Notes: generated from the sequence alone by a model not told the origin. Positions 46,741 to 60,210 are shown, counted from the stretch's first letter. The stretch is DNA of 64,000 nucleotides from Hetaerina americana (GCA_022747635.1 JAKTNV010000067.1:486001-550000); one strand, 5' to 3'. Program-made: numbers and translations.

Positions 46741-47860
46741 TGAACATTATATATGTTTCCAGTAAAAGTCAGAATAGCCCTTAGATGCGAGAAATTGCTG
46801 CGAATAAAAAGATATTGTCAGAATTAGAGTCTGCTTGTTCTCTGATCAGGCCCATTCGTCAAGGTACAGGCCCTCTGGTTCAGTTCAAAAGAAAATGTTT
46901 CGATGCAATTACATCTCTACGCAATGAAATATCCTCTAGGATTCATAAACCAGACATGCGGACTCTATTGACATTTTTATCACATGTTCCATCTAGCTTC
47001 AAGTCTTTGGGTTTTACCCTCTCGCAATGTTCCCATACTTTTTGCTTTCCTTTGAGTTTTCCTTTCCTCCCTTTGCCGCCAATCGGCAAATTTCCTCTTG
47101 ATTCCATTTTTTTAATCCTCTCCCAAACGATCTAAATCAGTCATAAAAAGTTATTTGCACGGACGGAGATCATCTTTGTTGGGAAACAGCCGGCAAAGAT
47201 TAAAATCTGAATTGTTGTCGGGGGAGGGAAATCACGACGCTGCCTCTCCTCAGAGGAATTTTTTACGAGGGGCAAATAGTAATGCCTGCAATCACTGGTG
47301 GGCCCTACATGACAACCGCAAGGAAGAGATTGCGAACGACGTTCTCTCTTTTTTTACATGTAGCAAGGAGACCAAAGGCACAGAAGACTCCACGCCTCTC
47401 GTCTGCGTCGGAGGTTCTTTTGACTGCGTCTTCCAACCGTTGCTTAAAATCGAAAGGATCAAAAAAAGCAACGAGTGGGAATGTAAAACGTGTTCGGCGT
47501 GAAGCCCAGCGTCGGCGCTTGTGTTTTTGCTCCTTCTGCTTCGTTTCTTGCAATGGAGCACCGCTCCGAACAGCCTTGACGCGCCGAGTGTACGTGCGAT
47601 GGATCGCCGGGGATGTCTGATACCAGGCGCGCACTCCCCCGCAATGGTCACAAAACATTGCATGGCGATAATGGGGCGCCGTTAAATGGGCTGCCCTGGT
47701 CTATCCTGATCGCATTTCATGAATATTTATATCCCGAACCAATGGGACTCTCCGTTCAACGTCTTCGGTTCCACGAATCTACCATGCACCGACGCGAAGC
47801 ATTTTTTTCCCTTTCTCTCCGAAATATGAGCACGTTCTTTAAATAGTTAAGGATTCTAAG
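46741..47860. other. unassigned DNA with overlapping ORFs
   Basis: An ORF at 46785-47135 (plus) follows a TTTCCAG acceptor-like sequence and has uneven composition, but its product is not recognised. ORFs at 47155-47660 on both strands overlap in a GC-richer stretch. None is supported as a gene; transcript evidence would be needed. Confidence 0.25.
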
Positions 47861-49408
47861 AGACTCGAGTTCCTTGGGAAAAGTCCATATCGACCCGTGG
47901 AATTGTTAGATGCAATTCGGGAGAAAAACAATTAAGCGAAATTGACACATAATAATTTGTTTCCTCGAAAGTTTTATCTTTCCTTGTGTAATATAATGTC
48001 ATCCTCTCCGTGGTAAAAATTATGCTGATGGTAGCTGTGAAACGCTAAATAAATTTCAAGCGATCCATTGAGTTTTTTCTCTTCCCTCTCTTAAATGCTA
48101 GTTTTTGATCGTGTACGCCATTTAAAAACACGAGTGAAATTACATTATTAATACTCCTAAGTCAAAAATCTTGTCATCATATACTTTTAAAATTAAGTGA
48201 ATTGCACGACTGTATCAAAAACCAAGTGAAAGCCGTATGATAAATTCCAATGACGAAAATATGAATTCATTTGAATATGCGGCATTAAAATTTTACCTTT
48301 TTCCCGCAATATAGCTTTCTTCCCGAAATGAACGGGTATTTTAGAATAATTTACAACGAAAACTTTTAATAACAAATCTCGGAAATGATCATCCTTTTCC
48401 GGCTGAAATAATCCACAAATATTTGCAATGGCTAACATTGAAACAATGGAGTTTACTTCCTTCATCTCTCATCTGAGCCGTGAGGGTTCTTGCATGCAGA
48501 TTCAAGAGGAGTTATCCTTTCCAATTCCAAAGCTCAAACGTTTTGATGCTCCAGTTAAATCAATACGAAGCGAGTACTATCTACTTCAAAGACTCATTAG
48601 AACTTTTCCATAACGTCTCTTGGGCTTGACAAGCAAATATTTTCTACTTTCCATGCAATTAATCCTCAAATACCGGGTACGAATGTTTCTCCACAAACTT
48701 CACTCGGCGCAGCGTAAGATATTTTCACATCATATATCATTACACAAAGCATTTGATGGTAACATATCCTTTGAAAACCAAAAGTTATTCAGTAAAATTT
48801 GAAAACGTTGAGACACGAAGACTCCAGCACTAGCGGAGGGCAGTTGAATATTCATTCTCTCATAGCTATCTCTTTCACGGTCCCCAACGCATGCCTAAGT
48901 TCGTTCGAGAACTTCACTTTGAATTGGAAAGTAGCTTTTGCATGGCTTTTCAAGCACTTCGAGCAAAATCTAATGCCGCGGTTTGATGTTAATCCACCAG
49001 AATCTCATTGCTTCTTACACCTGGATAACCTGGGAAATCGACTAAACCCGCTCGAATAAGCAACACCCGCGCCCTCACACTGAAGTATTTAGAACATTTT
49101 CAACAGTTCATTTAGAACACGGAGAAGAAAAGTTGCGAGGGAGACCGGTCGTGAATGTTAGTATAGTGTTTTTAGCTTTTTGTGGGAGGCGACCGACAGC
49201 TGAGGTCATTTGCGCCATTAACAATGGACAGGAAAGAGATGAAGGGTGGAGAGAAACACGGAACGGCATTGGCCTACTCTTGTCGAAAGGCGCCAAAGGG
49301 TCCGCAGATTAACGTCCCATCTGACGGACGGCGTACTCACTCAAAGTGCTCTCCACTTTCGCTCCTCTTCAAGTAGGGATCCGAATAGCACTGAAAAATG
49401 TTTACTCT
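47861..49408. other. unassigned DNA
   Basis: Nothing recognised. Confidence 0.45.
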
Positions 49409-49478
49409 CTCCAGGATTTGAACCCAGGCCCTCTACGTGGGAAACTGTACGTTAGACACCGAACCACCCCGATCCCAC
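49409..49478 (-). repeat. tRNA-derived SINE head
   Basis: The minus strand has GGGGTGGTTCGGTGTCTAACG (A-box region) and GGGTTCAAATCC (B box) at tRNA spacing, with a T-arm CTGGGTTCAAATCCTGG. Confidence 0.45.
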
Positions 49479-49686
49479 GTGACTGTATGCATACTTATAT
49501 GAATGACTCGAGAGTATTTCAATGAGATGTGGTCAACATACACGGAATTTACCACTAGCGCACTAAGGGTGATGCATACATCTACACGGTACCTTAAAAG
49601 CGATTGCAAGGGTTTGCGGCCGGGGGTCTTAGGCAGAAAAATTATTTCGCGCATGTATACGAATATGCATGATCACCCATCCAAAA

Positions 49687-49730
49687 ATCTCGGTCAAACA
49701 CACACTATATGTGTGTGTGTGTGTGTGTAA

Positions 49731-49765
<35 letters not shown>

Positions 49766-49792
49766 TATATATAGTGTGTGTTTGAGCGAGAT
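49687..49792. repeat. palindrome with TG/TA/CA core
   Basis: Arms CTCGGTCAAACACACACTAT and its complement (one mismatch) enclose (TG)n, (TA)n and (CA)n, so the whole 106 bp can fold into one hairpin. It lies just upstream of a long (TA)n and the RTE 5' end. Confidence 0.75.
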
Positions 49793-49799
49793 TGAGCGA

Positions 49800-49802
<3 letters not shown>

Positions 49803-49869
<67 letters not shown>
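49803..49869. repeat. (TA)n microsatellite
   Basis: About 33 TA units immediately before the 5' end of the RTE element. Confidence 0.95.
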
Positions 49870-49876
<7 letters not shown>

Positions 49877-50167
49877 CCCTCCCCGGACTACAACCTTGAC
49901 GTGGTGGAAGGGCTTGTGCGTTCCGATGACCCCTAGAGCTGTGCTGGCGGGAGTAATAATTATTGCTCCTGGTAGGGTCACCCATGCCAGATAGGTCGAA
50001 GGTTAGGAGCCAGACGAAAGGTAGTCCACGCAGCGTCTGTTCCTCAGTGAGGCGGCTGCAATGGCGTCTGACCCCAGTGGGGCGGCCAGTAAGTGATGGT
50101 GTCACGTTAAAAACACTATTGAGGAAGGCAACGGGAAACCACCTCAATTATCATTCCCTAGAAAAAT

Positions 50168-51544
50168 ATGATGGACAATAGAGATAATTTGAGTCCTGGC
50201 AACCACGGGGCTCGGCCCAATCGGCCGTGTGTCGTGCCCGGCAGCGGGGGAGGCAAGGCTTCCGCGGTCGTCATCCCACGAAACCCTTGCAAGGGAAAAC
50301 CAGCAGCAGCAGGACAGAAGACGCAGGAGAAGAAGACAAAATTAGTTAGAATAGGAACGTGGAATGTCAGGACAATGATGAGGACAGGGAAATTGGAGAA
50401 TGTTAAGCGAGAGATGGAAAGGGGAAATATAGATATTTTAGGTCTATGCGAGGTGAGATGGAAAGATAGCGGGGATTACTGGAGTGATAAGTATAGAATA
50501 ATATACAGCCGTGGGGACGAGAGCCAACGAGGGGTTGCCATAGTATTAAATGAAGAGGTAGGAAGAAGCGTAGTCAACATAGAGCAGGTAACGGATAGAA
50601 TACTACTAGTGGAGATAAAAGCAGAACCGACGAACTTAGTTATTATTCAGGTATACATGCCACCGAGCAACCATAAGGAAGAAGAGGTCGATAAGATATA
50701 CGATCAGTTAGAGGACATGATCGCGTGTGTTCCTGCAGGGAAACATTTGATAGTGATGGGGGATTGGAATGCGACGGTAGGCGAAGGAAGAGATGGTGAT
50801 GAGGTGGGCGACTACGGTTTAGGCACGAGGAATGACCGCGGGGAGAAAGCAGTTGAGTTCTGCAGGAGACAGGGGTTAGTCATCACCAACACTTGGTTTA
50901 GACACCACAAAAGACGCAGGTATACATGGAAAATGCCAGGTGACTCAGGAAGATATCAGCTAGATTATATCCTGGTTAGACACAGGTTTAGGAATAGTGT
51001 GATAAATTCCCACAGCTTTCCGGGAGCGGATGCGGACTCAGACCACAATTTAGTTGTTATGAAATGTACCGTACGTTTCAAAAAGATAAGGCAGGGGCGG
51101 CGAGTTAGAAAATGGAATGTAGAAGCATTAAATGGGTTGAAAAGGAAGGAATACAAACAGGCGGTAGAGAAAATCATGGAGGATGGTAAAGGGCTTATTA
51201 CTATCGATGAAAAATGGGAAATGATCAAAAAAGGGTTGTCTAAAGCCGCAAAAGACACTATTCGAACCGTTAACGCTAAAAGGACTAGGAAACCATGGAT
51301 CACGGATGAGATGATTACAAAGATGGATGAGCGGCGAAAATGGAAGAATATAAATACAGAATTAGGCAAAATGAAGTACAAAGAATTGAACAATAAATTG
51401 AGGCGGGCAACAAATAAGGCAAAAGACGCATGGTGGAAGACGCAGTGTGAGGATATGGAAAGTCTCCAGAGGAAGGGTAAAATCGGTGCGCTGTACAGCA
51501 AAGTTAAATCGTTATCGGGAAGTAAGAAAGGAAGAGTATGCTAA
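50168..51544 (+). CDS. RTE LINE endonuclease region (ORF, 458 aa)
   Basis: An apurinic-like (exonuclease-endonuclease-phosphatase) endonuclease that would nick the target to prime reverse transcription. Residues expected for catalysis are all present: Asn66 in GTWNVRT, Glu95 in LCEVRW, Asp199/Asn201 in MGDWNATVG, Asp267 in YQLDYIL, and Asp292-His293 in DSDHNLV. A basic, Lys/Arg-rich linker (residues about 305-450) leads towards the RT. The start at 50168 is the first ATG of the frame; the domain itself begins near residue 60. The frame ends in GSKKGRVC then TAA, where a related copy (55746-56039, minus) reads straight through, so an apparent one-base deletion splits an originally single polyprotein. 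Such endonucleases are often mis-annotated as craniofacial development protein 2-like. Confidence 0.85.
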   Translation: MMDNRDNLSPGNHGARPNRPCVVPGSGGGKASAVVIPRNPCKGKPAAAGQKTQEKKTKLVRIGTWNVRTMMRTGKLENVKREMERGNIDILGLCEVRWKDSGDYWSDKYRIIYSRGDESQRGVAIVLNEEVGRSVVNIEQVTDRILLVEIKAEPTNLVIIQVYMPPSNHKEEEVDKIYDQLEDMIACVPAGKHLIVMGDWNATVGEGRDGDEVGDYGLGTRNDRGEKAVEFCRRQGLVITNTWFRHHKRRRYTWKMPGDSGRYQLDYILVRHRFRNSVINSHSFPGADADSDHNLVVMKCTVRFKKIRQGRRVRKWNVEALNGLKRKEYKQAVEKIMEDGKGLITIDEKWEMIKKGLSKAAKDTIRTVNAKRTRKPWITDEMITKMDERRKWKNINTELGKMKYKELNNKLRRATNKAKDAWWKTQCEDMESLQRKGKIGALYSKVKSLSGSKKGRVC

Positions 51545-53142
51545 TAGTTAGAGATAACGCGGGTAAGGTAATAGTTGACGCAGGAAAGATCCAAGAGAGA
51601 TGGAAGGAGTATATAGAAGAACTGTATAGTAAAGAACTCAGACCAACACAGTTAGACATTGAAAAAGAAAATGACGTAGAGGAAGACAGCTTAGGTCCAG
51701 GCATACTAGACAATGAGATAGAAAGGGCATTAAGGGAGATGAAACTAAATAAGGCCGTGGGGGTAGATAACATTCCCGTGGAACTTTTAAAATGCTTAGG
51801 AAAATGTGGGAGGAAGAGGCTATATGGGCTGATCCGTAGCATTTATGAGGAGGGAATCTGGCCGGAAGACTTTGTGAGATCAGTTTTAGTTCCGATTCCG
51901 AAAAAGGTAAAGGCCACGTCATGTGAGGACTATAGGACAATTAGTTTGATATCCCACGCAGCTAAAGTTGTTCTCAGGATCATAAACAAAAGGATAGAGA
52001 ATAGGGCCAATGATTACTTAGGGGATGACCAGTTTGGGTTTAGGAAGGGGAGAGGTACGCGTGATGCCATTGCAGTAATGAGATTATTAATCGAGAGGAA
52101 TATAGAATACAACCAGGATGTATTTGCCTGCTTCGTAGATTTCGAAAAAGCGTTTGATAGAGTGAATTGGGAAAAAATAATGAGTATATTGCAGAAAATA
52201 GGAATAGATTGGAGGGAAAGGAGGCTAATCCGCAACCTGTACATGTCTCAGACTGCTCAGGTGCGGGTGGGAAACGGGGAGTCAGGATGGGCAGTGTTAG
52301 GAAGGGGTGTAAGGCAGGGTTGCCCATTATCACCGTTGCTGTTCAACCTGTATGCAGAGGAAATGATCAAAGAGGCATGGGAAGAACTAGAGGTAGGAAT
52401 GAAAGTGGGCGGGGAATTCGTAAAATCAGTTAGGTTTGCTCATGACCAAGCTTTAGTTTGTCAGTCAGCCAAGGGGCTGCGTGCATTGCTGAGTGAATTG
52501 GAAATTCAGTGCGACAGGTATGGGATGAGAATCAACATTAATAAAACAAAGGTTATGCGATTTTCTAGAAAGAAAAAGGGCAAGCTTAACATTAAAATAG
52601 GAGGGCAAAAACTAGAGCAGGTAGAACAATTTACGTATCTCGGTAGTGTTTTGGACCAACACGGTCAAAGTAGTAGGGACGTAAGGAGAAGAATTGCGCT
52701 AGGCAAAGAGGCTTTCACGAGGAGGAGGGAGTTGATGACGGGGACTTTGAGTAAGGATGTTAAGAAAAGACTCGTAAAAACTTTGATATGGAGCGTAGCT
52801 ATGTACGGCGCGGAAACGTGGTCATTGAAGCAGGAGGATAGACGTAGACTGGAGGCTTTTGAAATGTGGGTGTGGAGAAGAATGGAGAAGGTGAAATGGA
52901 CAGAGAAGAAAACAAATGAGGAAGTACTTGGTATGGTGGGCGAAGAGAGGGGTTTGTTGGGAGCAATCCTATGGAGGCAGGAAAAGTGGATGAAGGGGGT
53001 GTTGACCGGCAGTGGGATATTGAAGACTGTGATAGAGGGTAGAATGTTGGGCAAAAGAGGAAAGGGAAGGAACAGGATAGGGATGTTGGACGGGATGAAG
53101 GGCGGAAGAAAGTACTCAGAGATGAAGAGGGACCTGGTGTAG
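51538..53142 (+). CDS. RTE LINE reverse transcriptase region (ORF, 534 aa)
   Basis: Overlaps the endonuclease frame by 7 bases in a different frame. RT motifs in order: NKAVGVDNIPVELLK (72-86), DYRTISLISHAAKV (131-144), DQFGFRKGRGTRDA (164-177), motif A CFVDFEKAFDRV (198-209, Asp201), motif B GVRQGCPLSPLLFN (257-270) and motif C FAHDQALV (300-307). Motif C normally reads FADD; His302 replaces the first catalytic aspartate, so the enzyme should be inactive. The downstream FTYLGSVLDQHGQSS and MYGAETWSLKQEDRR blocks are the usual RTE C-terminus. The ATG at 51538 is simply the first in this frame; no independent start is likely. Copies 2 and 3 lie nearby. Confidence 0.85.
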   Translation: MLIVRDNAGKVIVDAGKIQERWKEYIEELYSKELRPTQLDIEKENDVEEDSLGPGILDNEIERALREMKLNKAVGVDNIPVELLKCLGKCGRKRLYGLIRSIYEEGIWPEDFVRSVLVPIPKKVKATSCEDYRTISLISHAAKVVLRIINKRIENRANDYLGDDQFGFRKGRGTRDAIAVMRLLIERNIEYNQDVFACFVDFEKAFDRVNWEKIMSILQKIGIDWRERRLIRNLYMSQTAQVRVGNGESGWAVLGRGVRQGCPLSPLLFNLYAEEMIKEAWEELEVGMKVGGEFVKSVRFAHDQALVCQSAKGLRALLSELEIQCDRYGMRININKTKVMRFSRKKKGKLNIKIGGQKLEQVEQFTYLGSVLDQHGQSSRDVRRRIALGKEAFTRRRELMTGTLSKDVKKRLVKTLIWSVAMYGAETWSLKQEDRRRLEAFEMWVWRRMEKVKWTEKKTNEEVLGMVGEERGLLGAILWRQEKWMKGVLTGSGILKTVIEGRMLGKRGKGRNRIGMLDGMKGGRKYSEMKRDLV

Positions 53143-53360
53143 AGTAGAATTTAGGGTTGTGTTTTGTTAGTAGTCACAAAATATTTGTTTGGTAGTTGTG
53201 TCCATCGAAAAACCTACCTTAACCGGTAGATTACCTTAAAAAAAATATACACATATATATATATATACATATATATATAAATACATACATGAACCATGAA
53301 GAAAGGCACCCAGTACTAAGCCCTATACGGCGTGTGAAATTCACACATCAGGGTAGGGGG

Positions 53361-53510
53361 GCAAGTTCCTTTCCCTGTGCCGGTTACGGTTTCCCAGGAA
53401 GATCTAGTACCCGTTGCAGCTGCAGGAGCCCAGAGTGCCTTGCCCAGGAATCATACCCGGGACCCTCCGGTCAGTAGTCCAACGCTCTACCCCCTGGACT
53501 ACCGCGACCC
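53361..53510 (-). mobile_element. tRNA-derived SINE (family member 2)
   Basis: The reverse complement matches 38781-38940. The head is GTAGTCCAGGGGGTAGAGCG, GGTATGATTCCTGG replaces the B-box region, and the body is GCAAGGCACTCTGGGC and CCGGCACAGGGAAAGGAAC. The B box is damaged (TATGATTCC for TTCAATTCC). It sits between the 3' ends of two convergent RTE copies. Confidence 0.75.
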
Positions 53511-54400
53511 ACAGATATATGTATTTGTGTACATATACATATTATTATTATTAGGTAATCTACCGGTTAAGGTAGGTTTTTCGACGGACATAATTACTAA
53601 TTAAATAATTTGTGACCCCTACCAAAACACAATATCCTACTCTGCATCAGGTCCCTCTTCAGCTCTGAGTACTTTCTTCCTCCCTTCATCCCGTCCAACA
53701 TCCCTATCCTGTTCCTTCCCTTTCCTCGTTTGCCCAACATTCTCCCCTCAATCACAGTCTTCATCATCACACTGCCGGTCAATACCCCCTTCATCCACTT
53801 TTCCTGCTTCCATAGGATTTCTCCCAACAAACCCCTCTCTTCGCCCACGATACCAAGTACTTCCTCATTTGTTTTCTTATCCGTCCATTTCACCTTCTCC
53901 AAACCCACATTTCAAAAACCTCCAATCTACGTCTATCCTCCTGCTTCAATGACCACGTTTCCGCGCCGAATATAGCTACGCTCCATATCAAAGTTTTTAC
54001 AAGTGTTTTCTTAACACCCTTACTCAACGTCCCCGTCATCAACCCCCTCCTCCTAGTGAAAGGTTATTTGCCTAGCGCAATTCTTCTCCTTACGTCCCTG
54101 CTACTTTGACCGTGTTGGTCCAAAACACTACCGAGATACGTAATCTGTTCCACCTGCTATAGTTTTTGCCCTCCTATTATAATGTTAAGCTTAGCCTTTT
54201 TCTTTCTAGACAATCGCATAACCTTTGTTTTATTAATATTGAATTCTCATCCCATACCTGTCGCAGTGAATTTCCAATTCACTAAGCAACGCTTGCAACC
54301 CCTTGGCTGACTGACAAACTAAAGCTTGATCATCAGCAAACCTTTTTGATTTTACGAATTCCCCGCCCACTTTCATTCCTATCTCCAGTTCTTCCCATGC

Positions 54401-55118
54401 TGAAGTTCCAATCGAGGTGTTATTTTGCTCTAGTTAGACCTCATTTGGAATATGCCGCAAGTATTTGGGATCCGTGGAAGAAAATTTGGCAAAGAGAATT
54501 AGATTAAGTCCAGAGAAAATCCGCTAGATTCGTTAAAAATTGTTATGATAAGAACACAAGTGTGACAGATCTCTTAGGGGATTTAGGCTGGGAACCACTT
54601 GAAGTGCGGAGAGAACAAGCGAGGCTTAGACTTTTAGAAAGGTTCAGAACAAACGAGTTTACCTATGACACTGAAAGAATTATAATGGCCCCACACTACT
54701 TGGGTAGATCAGACCACAAAGATAAACTAAGGGAGATAGATTCCAGGACAGATAGGTACAAATACTCATTCTTTCCCCGAACAATCAGAAATCATAATAG
54801 TAAGAAACCGAAGTCACTTTAGAAATATTTAAAACATTGAATTTACAAGTCGGAGCAAAGTTAGACACTGCAAAGTTGTTAGGTATACTTTCAGGTGCAT
54901 GTGTAGGTAAGATGTAGATTGAGTGTTTGCATGTGTGTGGGGTGTAAGTGTTCATGCATGAATGTATGCCATGATTTTTTTAAGGATATATGATTTTGTG
55001 GTTATTGCATGCGGTTTTTTTTCTTTTTCTTTTCCAAATTACGGGTGGTGTCCGAACACCCCCCGCCACACGCCCTTGCAGCGGCTTGCGGGGTAGTAAG
55101 TAGATGTAGATGTAGATA
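54401..55118 (+). mobile_element. CR1/L2-like LINE 3' end inserted in RTE copy 3
   Basis: The inserted piece codes for the end of an RT. The 3' untranslated region has ACGGGTGGTGTCC and GCGGCTTGCGG and ends in GATGTAGATGTAGAT, a short tandem tail typical of CR1/L2-group LINEs. The RTE sequence resumes at CTCTTT with no duplicated target bases (at most one). A shorter copy of this tail is at 449-541. Confidence 0.75.
54437..54822 (+). pseudogene. CR1/L2-like reverse transcriptase C-terminus
   Basis: The frame reads YFALVRPHLEYAASIWDPW, an internal TAA, then VQRKSARFVKN, TSVTDLLGDLGWEPLEVRRE and YSFFPRTIRNHN. This is the characteristic C-terminal domain following the RT in CR1/L2-type elements. 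All catalytic RT motifs are absent through 5' truncation, and one stop codon is present. Confidence 0.75.
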
Positions 55119-56035
55119 CCTCTTTAATCATTTCCTCTGCGTACAAGTTGAACAGCAACGGTGATAATGGGCAACCCAGCCTTACACCTCTTCCCAACAC
55201 TGCCCATCCGGACTCCCCGTTTCCCACTCGCACCTGAGCAGTCTGAGACATGTACAGGTTGCGGATTAGCTTCCTTTCCCTCCAATCTATTCCTATTTTC
55301 TGCAATATACTTATTAGTTTTTCCCAATTCACTCTATCAAACGCTTTTGCGAAATCTACGAAACAGGCAAATACCTCCTGGTTGTGTTCTATATTCCTCT
55401 CGATTAATAATCTCATTACTGCAATGGCATCACGCGTACCTCTCCCCTTCCTAAACCCAAACTTATCATCCCTTAAGTAATCATTTGCCCTACTCTATAT
55501 CCTTTTGTTTATGATCCTGAGAACAACTTTAGCTGCGTGAGATATCAAACTAATTGTCCTCTAGTCGTCACATGACGTGGCCTTTACCTTTTTCGGAATA
55601 GGAGCTAAAACTGATCTCACAAAGTCTTCCGGCCAGATTCCCTCCTCATGGATACTACGAATCAGCCCATATAGCCTCTTCCTCCCACATTTTCCAACAC
55701 GTTTTAAAAGTTCCACGGGAACGTTATCCACCCCCACGGCTTTATTTAGTTAATCTCCCTTAATGCCCTTTCTATCTCATTTTCTAGTATGCCTGTACCT
55801 AAGCTATCTTCCTCTACGTCATGTTCCTTTTCAATGTCTAACTTTGTTGGTCTAAGCTCTTTACTATACAGTTCTTCTATATAGTCCTTCCATCTCTCTT
55901 GGGTCTTTTCTGTGTCAACTATTACCTTACCTGCCTTATCTCTAACTGTTAGCATAGATCTCCCTTTCTTACTTCCCCATAAAGATTTTACTTTGCTGTA
56001 CAGCGCACCGATTTCATCCTTCCTCTGCAGACTTT

Positions 56036-56039
<4 letters not shown>

Positions 56040-56117
<78 letters not shown>

Positions 56118-56118
56118 G

Positions 56119-56153
<35 letters not shown>

Positions 56154-56158
56154 ATATA
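56040..56158. repeat. (TA)n microsatellite
   Basis: A tract of about 120 bp with a few interruptions (AATGTATA, TTTATA). It separates the truncated 5' end of RTE copy 3 from the truncated 5' end of PLE-A copy 2. Confidence 0.95.
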
Positions 56159-56189
56159 TGGCTCTGATTCTCTCAACAATTTCTTATCC

Positions 56190-57200
56190 ACCTTAAATTC
56201 ATCTTTCACTGTTAAATTCACCTCTTCAATTTCAGACTCCACAATCACCTTTCTTGACACAGACATTTCACTACAAAACAAATTCACCACTTCAGTACAC
56301 ATCAAAGCTACTAACCATCAGCAATACCTACACCACAAGCTTTCATCCTCAACACGCGAAACGCTCGATTCCTAACTCTCTTTCTATCCGCGGACACCGA
56401 ATTTGCAACACCACAGCCAATCTCAACAAATACCTTGACAATCTACATCTTGCACTCCTCAAACGCGGTTACCCAGAAAAGCTACTACAAAATAAAATCC
56501 ACCGCTCCACCCGAGCACACACACCACATAAAAACAAGCCCACATCTGACGCAGGACTCAACCTTTCCACCACCTATTTCCCCAAATCACACAGACTGAA
56601 AACCTTCGTTAAAGAACTGTTTCCAATTTTACATGACAATGACGCGACCTCATCCTTACTACCCCAATGCCCATCTATCTCATACAGACGACCTGCCAAT
56701 CTCAAAAACCTTCTGAGATCCACCAACCCTTTGGCGCCCCCCCGTGACAAATTTCCTCATATTTCCCCAACTTGCAACCGCCCCCGATGTAAAACCTGTT
56801 TTCTTATTACCTACTCCCCTTATGGCCTACTCCCCTCTCCCTACATCCCCTCATTGCCCCCTCACCTCGTTCCCTCGCTAATTGCCTCTCAATAAACATC
56901 ATTTACCTTTTGTCATGCAAACATTGCACTTCCTTTTGCATAGGCGAATGAATTACCCCCTTATCTATTCGAATGAATAATCACCGGTACTCTTGCAATT
57001 CTGCCTCACTCTCTTCTCTTCCTATCCCTTTACACGCCAATTCCCACAACCTTTCATTCGACCAGTGTTTTGCTCTTAGTATCCCAGAATCCCAACCTGA
57101 TTCAACCACCAACATAGAGGTGAGAACTCGTGAATCCGCCTACATACCAGCTTTCCGTTCTTTCAAAATTCCCACCCTTAACCACCATCTTTAATTTCCC
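56190..57200 (+). pseudogene. PLE reverse transcriptase thumb plus GIY-YIG endonuclease
   Basis: The first frame holds [12 protein letters not shown] and [11 protein letters not shown] frameshift at about 56341 leads to [20 protein letters not shown] and LLKRGYPEKLLQNKI (56340-56895 frame), then AGLNLSTTYFPKSHRLKTFV, SYRRPANLKNLLRSTN and the cysteine motif NRPRCKTC. After a stop the GIY-YIG domain appears in another frame as CKHCTSFCIGE followed by TGA and ITPLSIRMNN; the usual YIG tyrosine is Cys and a stop follows, so the nuclease is dead. The RT fingers and palm are missing. Confidence 0.8.
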
Positions 57201-57280
57201 TCCCAGCATTCCCTCCAAACCTCCCCTTCCCGCCCATTCCCCTTTCCCCTTCCCACAGCAACAGCATATTTTCAGTCTAA

Positions 57281-57311
57281 CTTGAAGAAGGCCCCTGAGA
57301 GGGCCGAAAGC
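57281..57311 (+). ncRNA. hammerhead-like core in PLE-A 3' region (candidate)
   Basis: CTTGAAGAA, then GGCCC/GGGCC arms and GAAAG, same layout as 5009-5040 with one extra pair in the stem. The arms changed while pairing was kept (GGCC/GGCC to GGCCC/GGGCC). The core's first C is T. Confidence 0.35.
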
Positions 57312-57387
57312 TCGAACAATTTACCGTGTGAGTGTTCTTTTAAACGTTGCTATTCTTTTCTATTTGTGTTATATTGTGTCAGCCCAT

Positions 57388-60123
<2,736 letters not shown>

Positions 60124-60178
60124 ATGAAGGATTCTGCATCGTCGGGTTTCAGCGCGTCGTTGTTTGATGCTGACAACA

Positions 60179-60210
60179 GTTTCGCCGAAGTTGTCTTCGG
60201 CATATTCAGG
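60179..60210 (-). ncRNA. hammerhead-like core in PLE-B tail (candidate)
   Basis: The minus strand reads CTGAATA, a GCCGAA/TTCGGC stem and GAAAC. The copies at 5207-5239 (minus) and 63300-63330 (plus) read CTGAAGA in the first box, matching CUGANGA, but have one base between the box and the stem. Activity is uncertain. Confidence 0.3.

Larger units (their letters stand above)
49876..53290 (+). mobile_element. RTE-type LINE, nearly full length (copy 1)
   Basis: About 3.4 kb, the expected size for RTE. A 290-bp 5' leader starts TCCCTCCCCGGACTACAACC; the endonuclease and reverse-transcriptase frames follow, then a short 3' region with CCTACCTTAACCGGTAG and a tail of A-rich and ATA-type simple repeats. 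The element lies between TA-rich repeats on both sides, so a target duplication cannot be read. It is the most complete retroelement in the window. Confidence 0.85.
53540..56039 (-). mobile_element. RTE-type LINE (copy 3), split by another LINE
   Basis: The minus-strand 3' part is 53540-54400 and the 5' part 55120-56039; together they match the RT half of copy 1. A (TTA)n stretch lies at its 3' end (53540-53553). The upstream end, at the [13 protein letters not shown] segment, stops abruptly at a (TA)n tract, so it is 5'-truncated there. Between the halves lies a plus-strand CR1/L2-like fragment. Confidence 0.85.
53597..56039 (-). pseudogene. RTE reverse transcriptase, interrupted and frameshifted
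   Basis: Starting from 56039: the end of the endonuclease linker and RT start ([16 protein letters not shown], in one continuous frame, unlike copy 1), then broken frames to 55416. Motif A FVDFAKAFDRV and motif B GVRLGCPLSPLLFN (Q to L) follow at 55416-55120. After the insertion comes motif C with an intact FADDQALVC near 54340, then the C-terminus with a clean frame at 53908-53597. It is inactive because of the insertion and indels, but it keeps the catalytic pair lost in copies 1 and 2. Confidence 0.8.

Noticed and set aside
46785..47135. 116-aa ORF preceded by an acceptor-like TTTCCAG
   Set aside because: No recognisable domain and no partner exon; kept only as part of an unassigned interval.
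49629..50147. Tyr/Ile-repeat ORFs over (TA)n tracts, also near 5080, 55912 and 57282
   Set aside because: Translations of TA microsatellites.
50965..51501. 178-aa minus-strand ORF and similar ones at 51504-52333 and 52665-53054
   Set aside because: Antisense shadows of the RTE frames.
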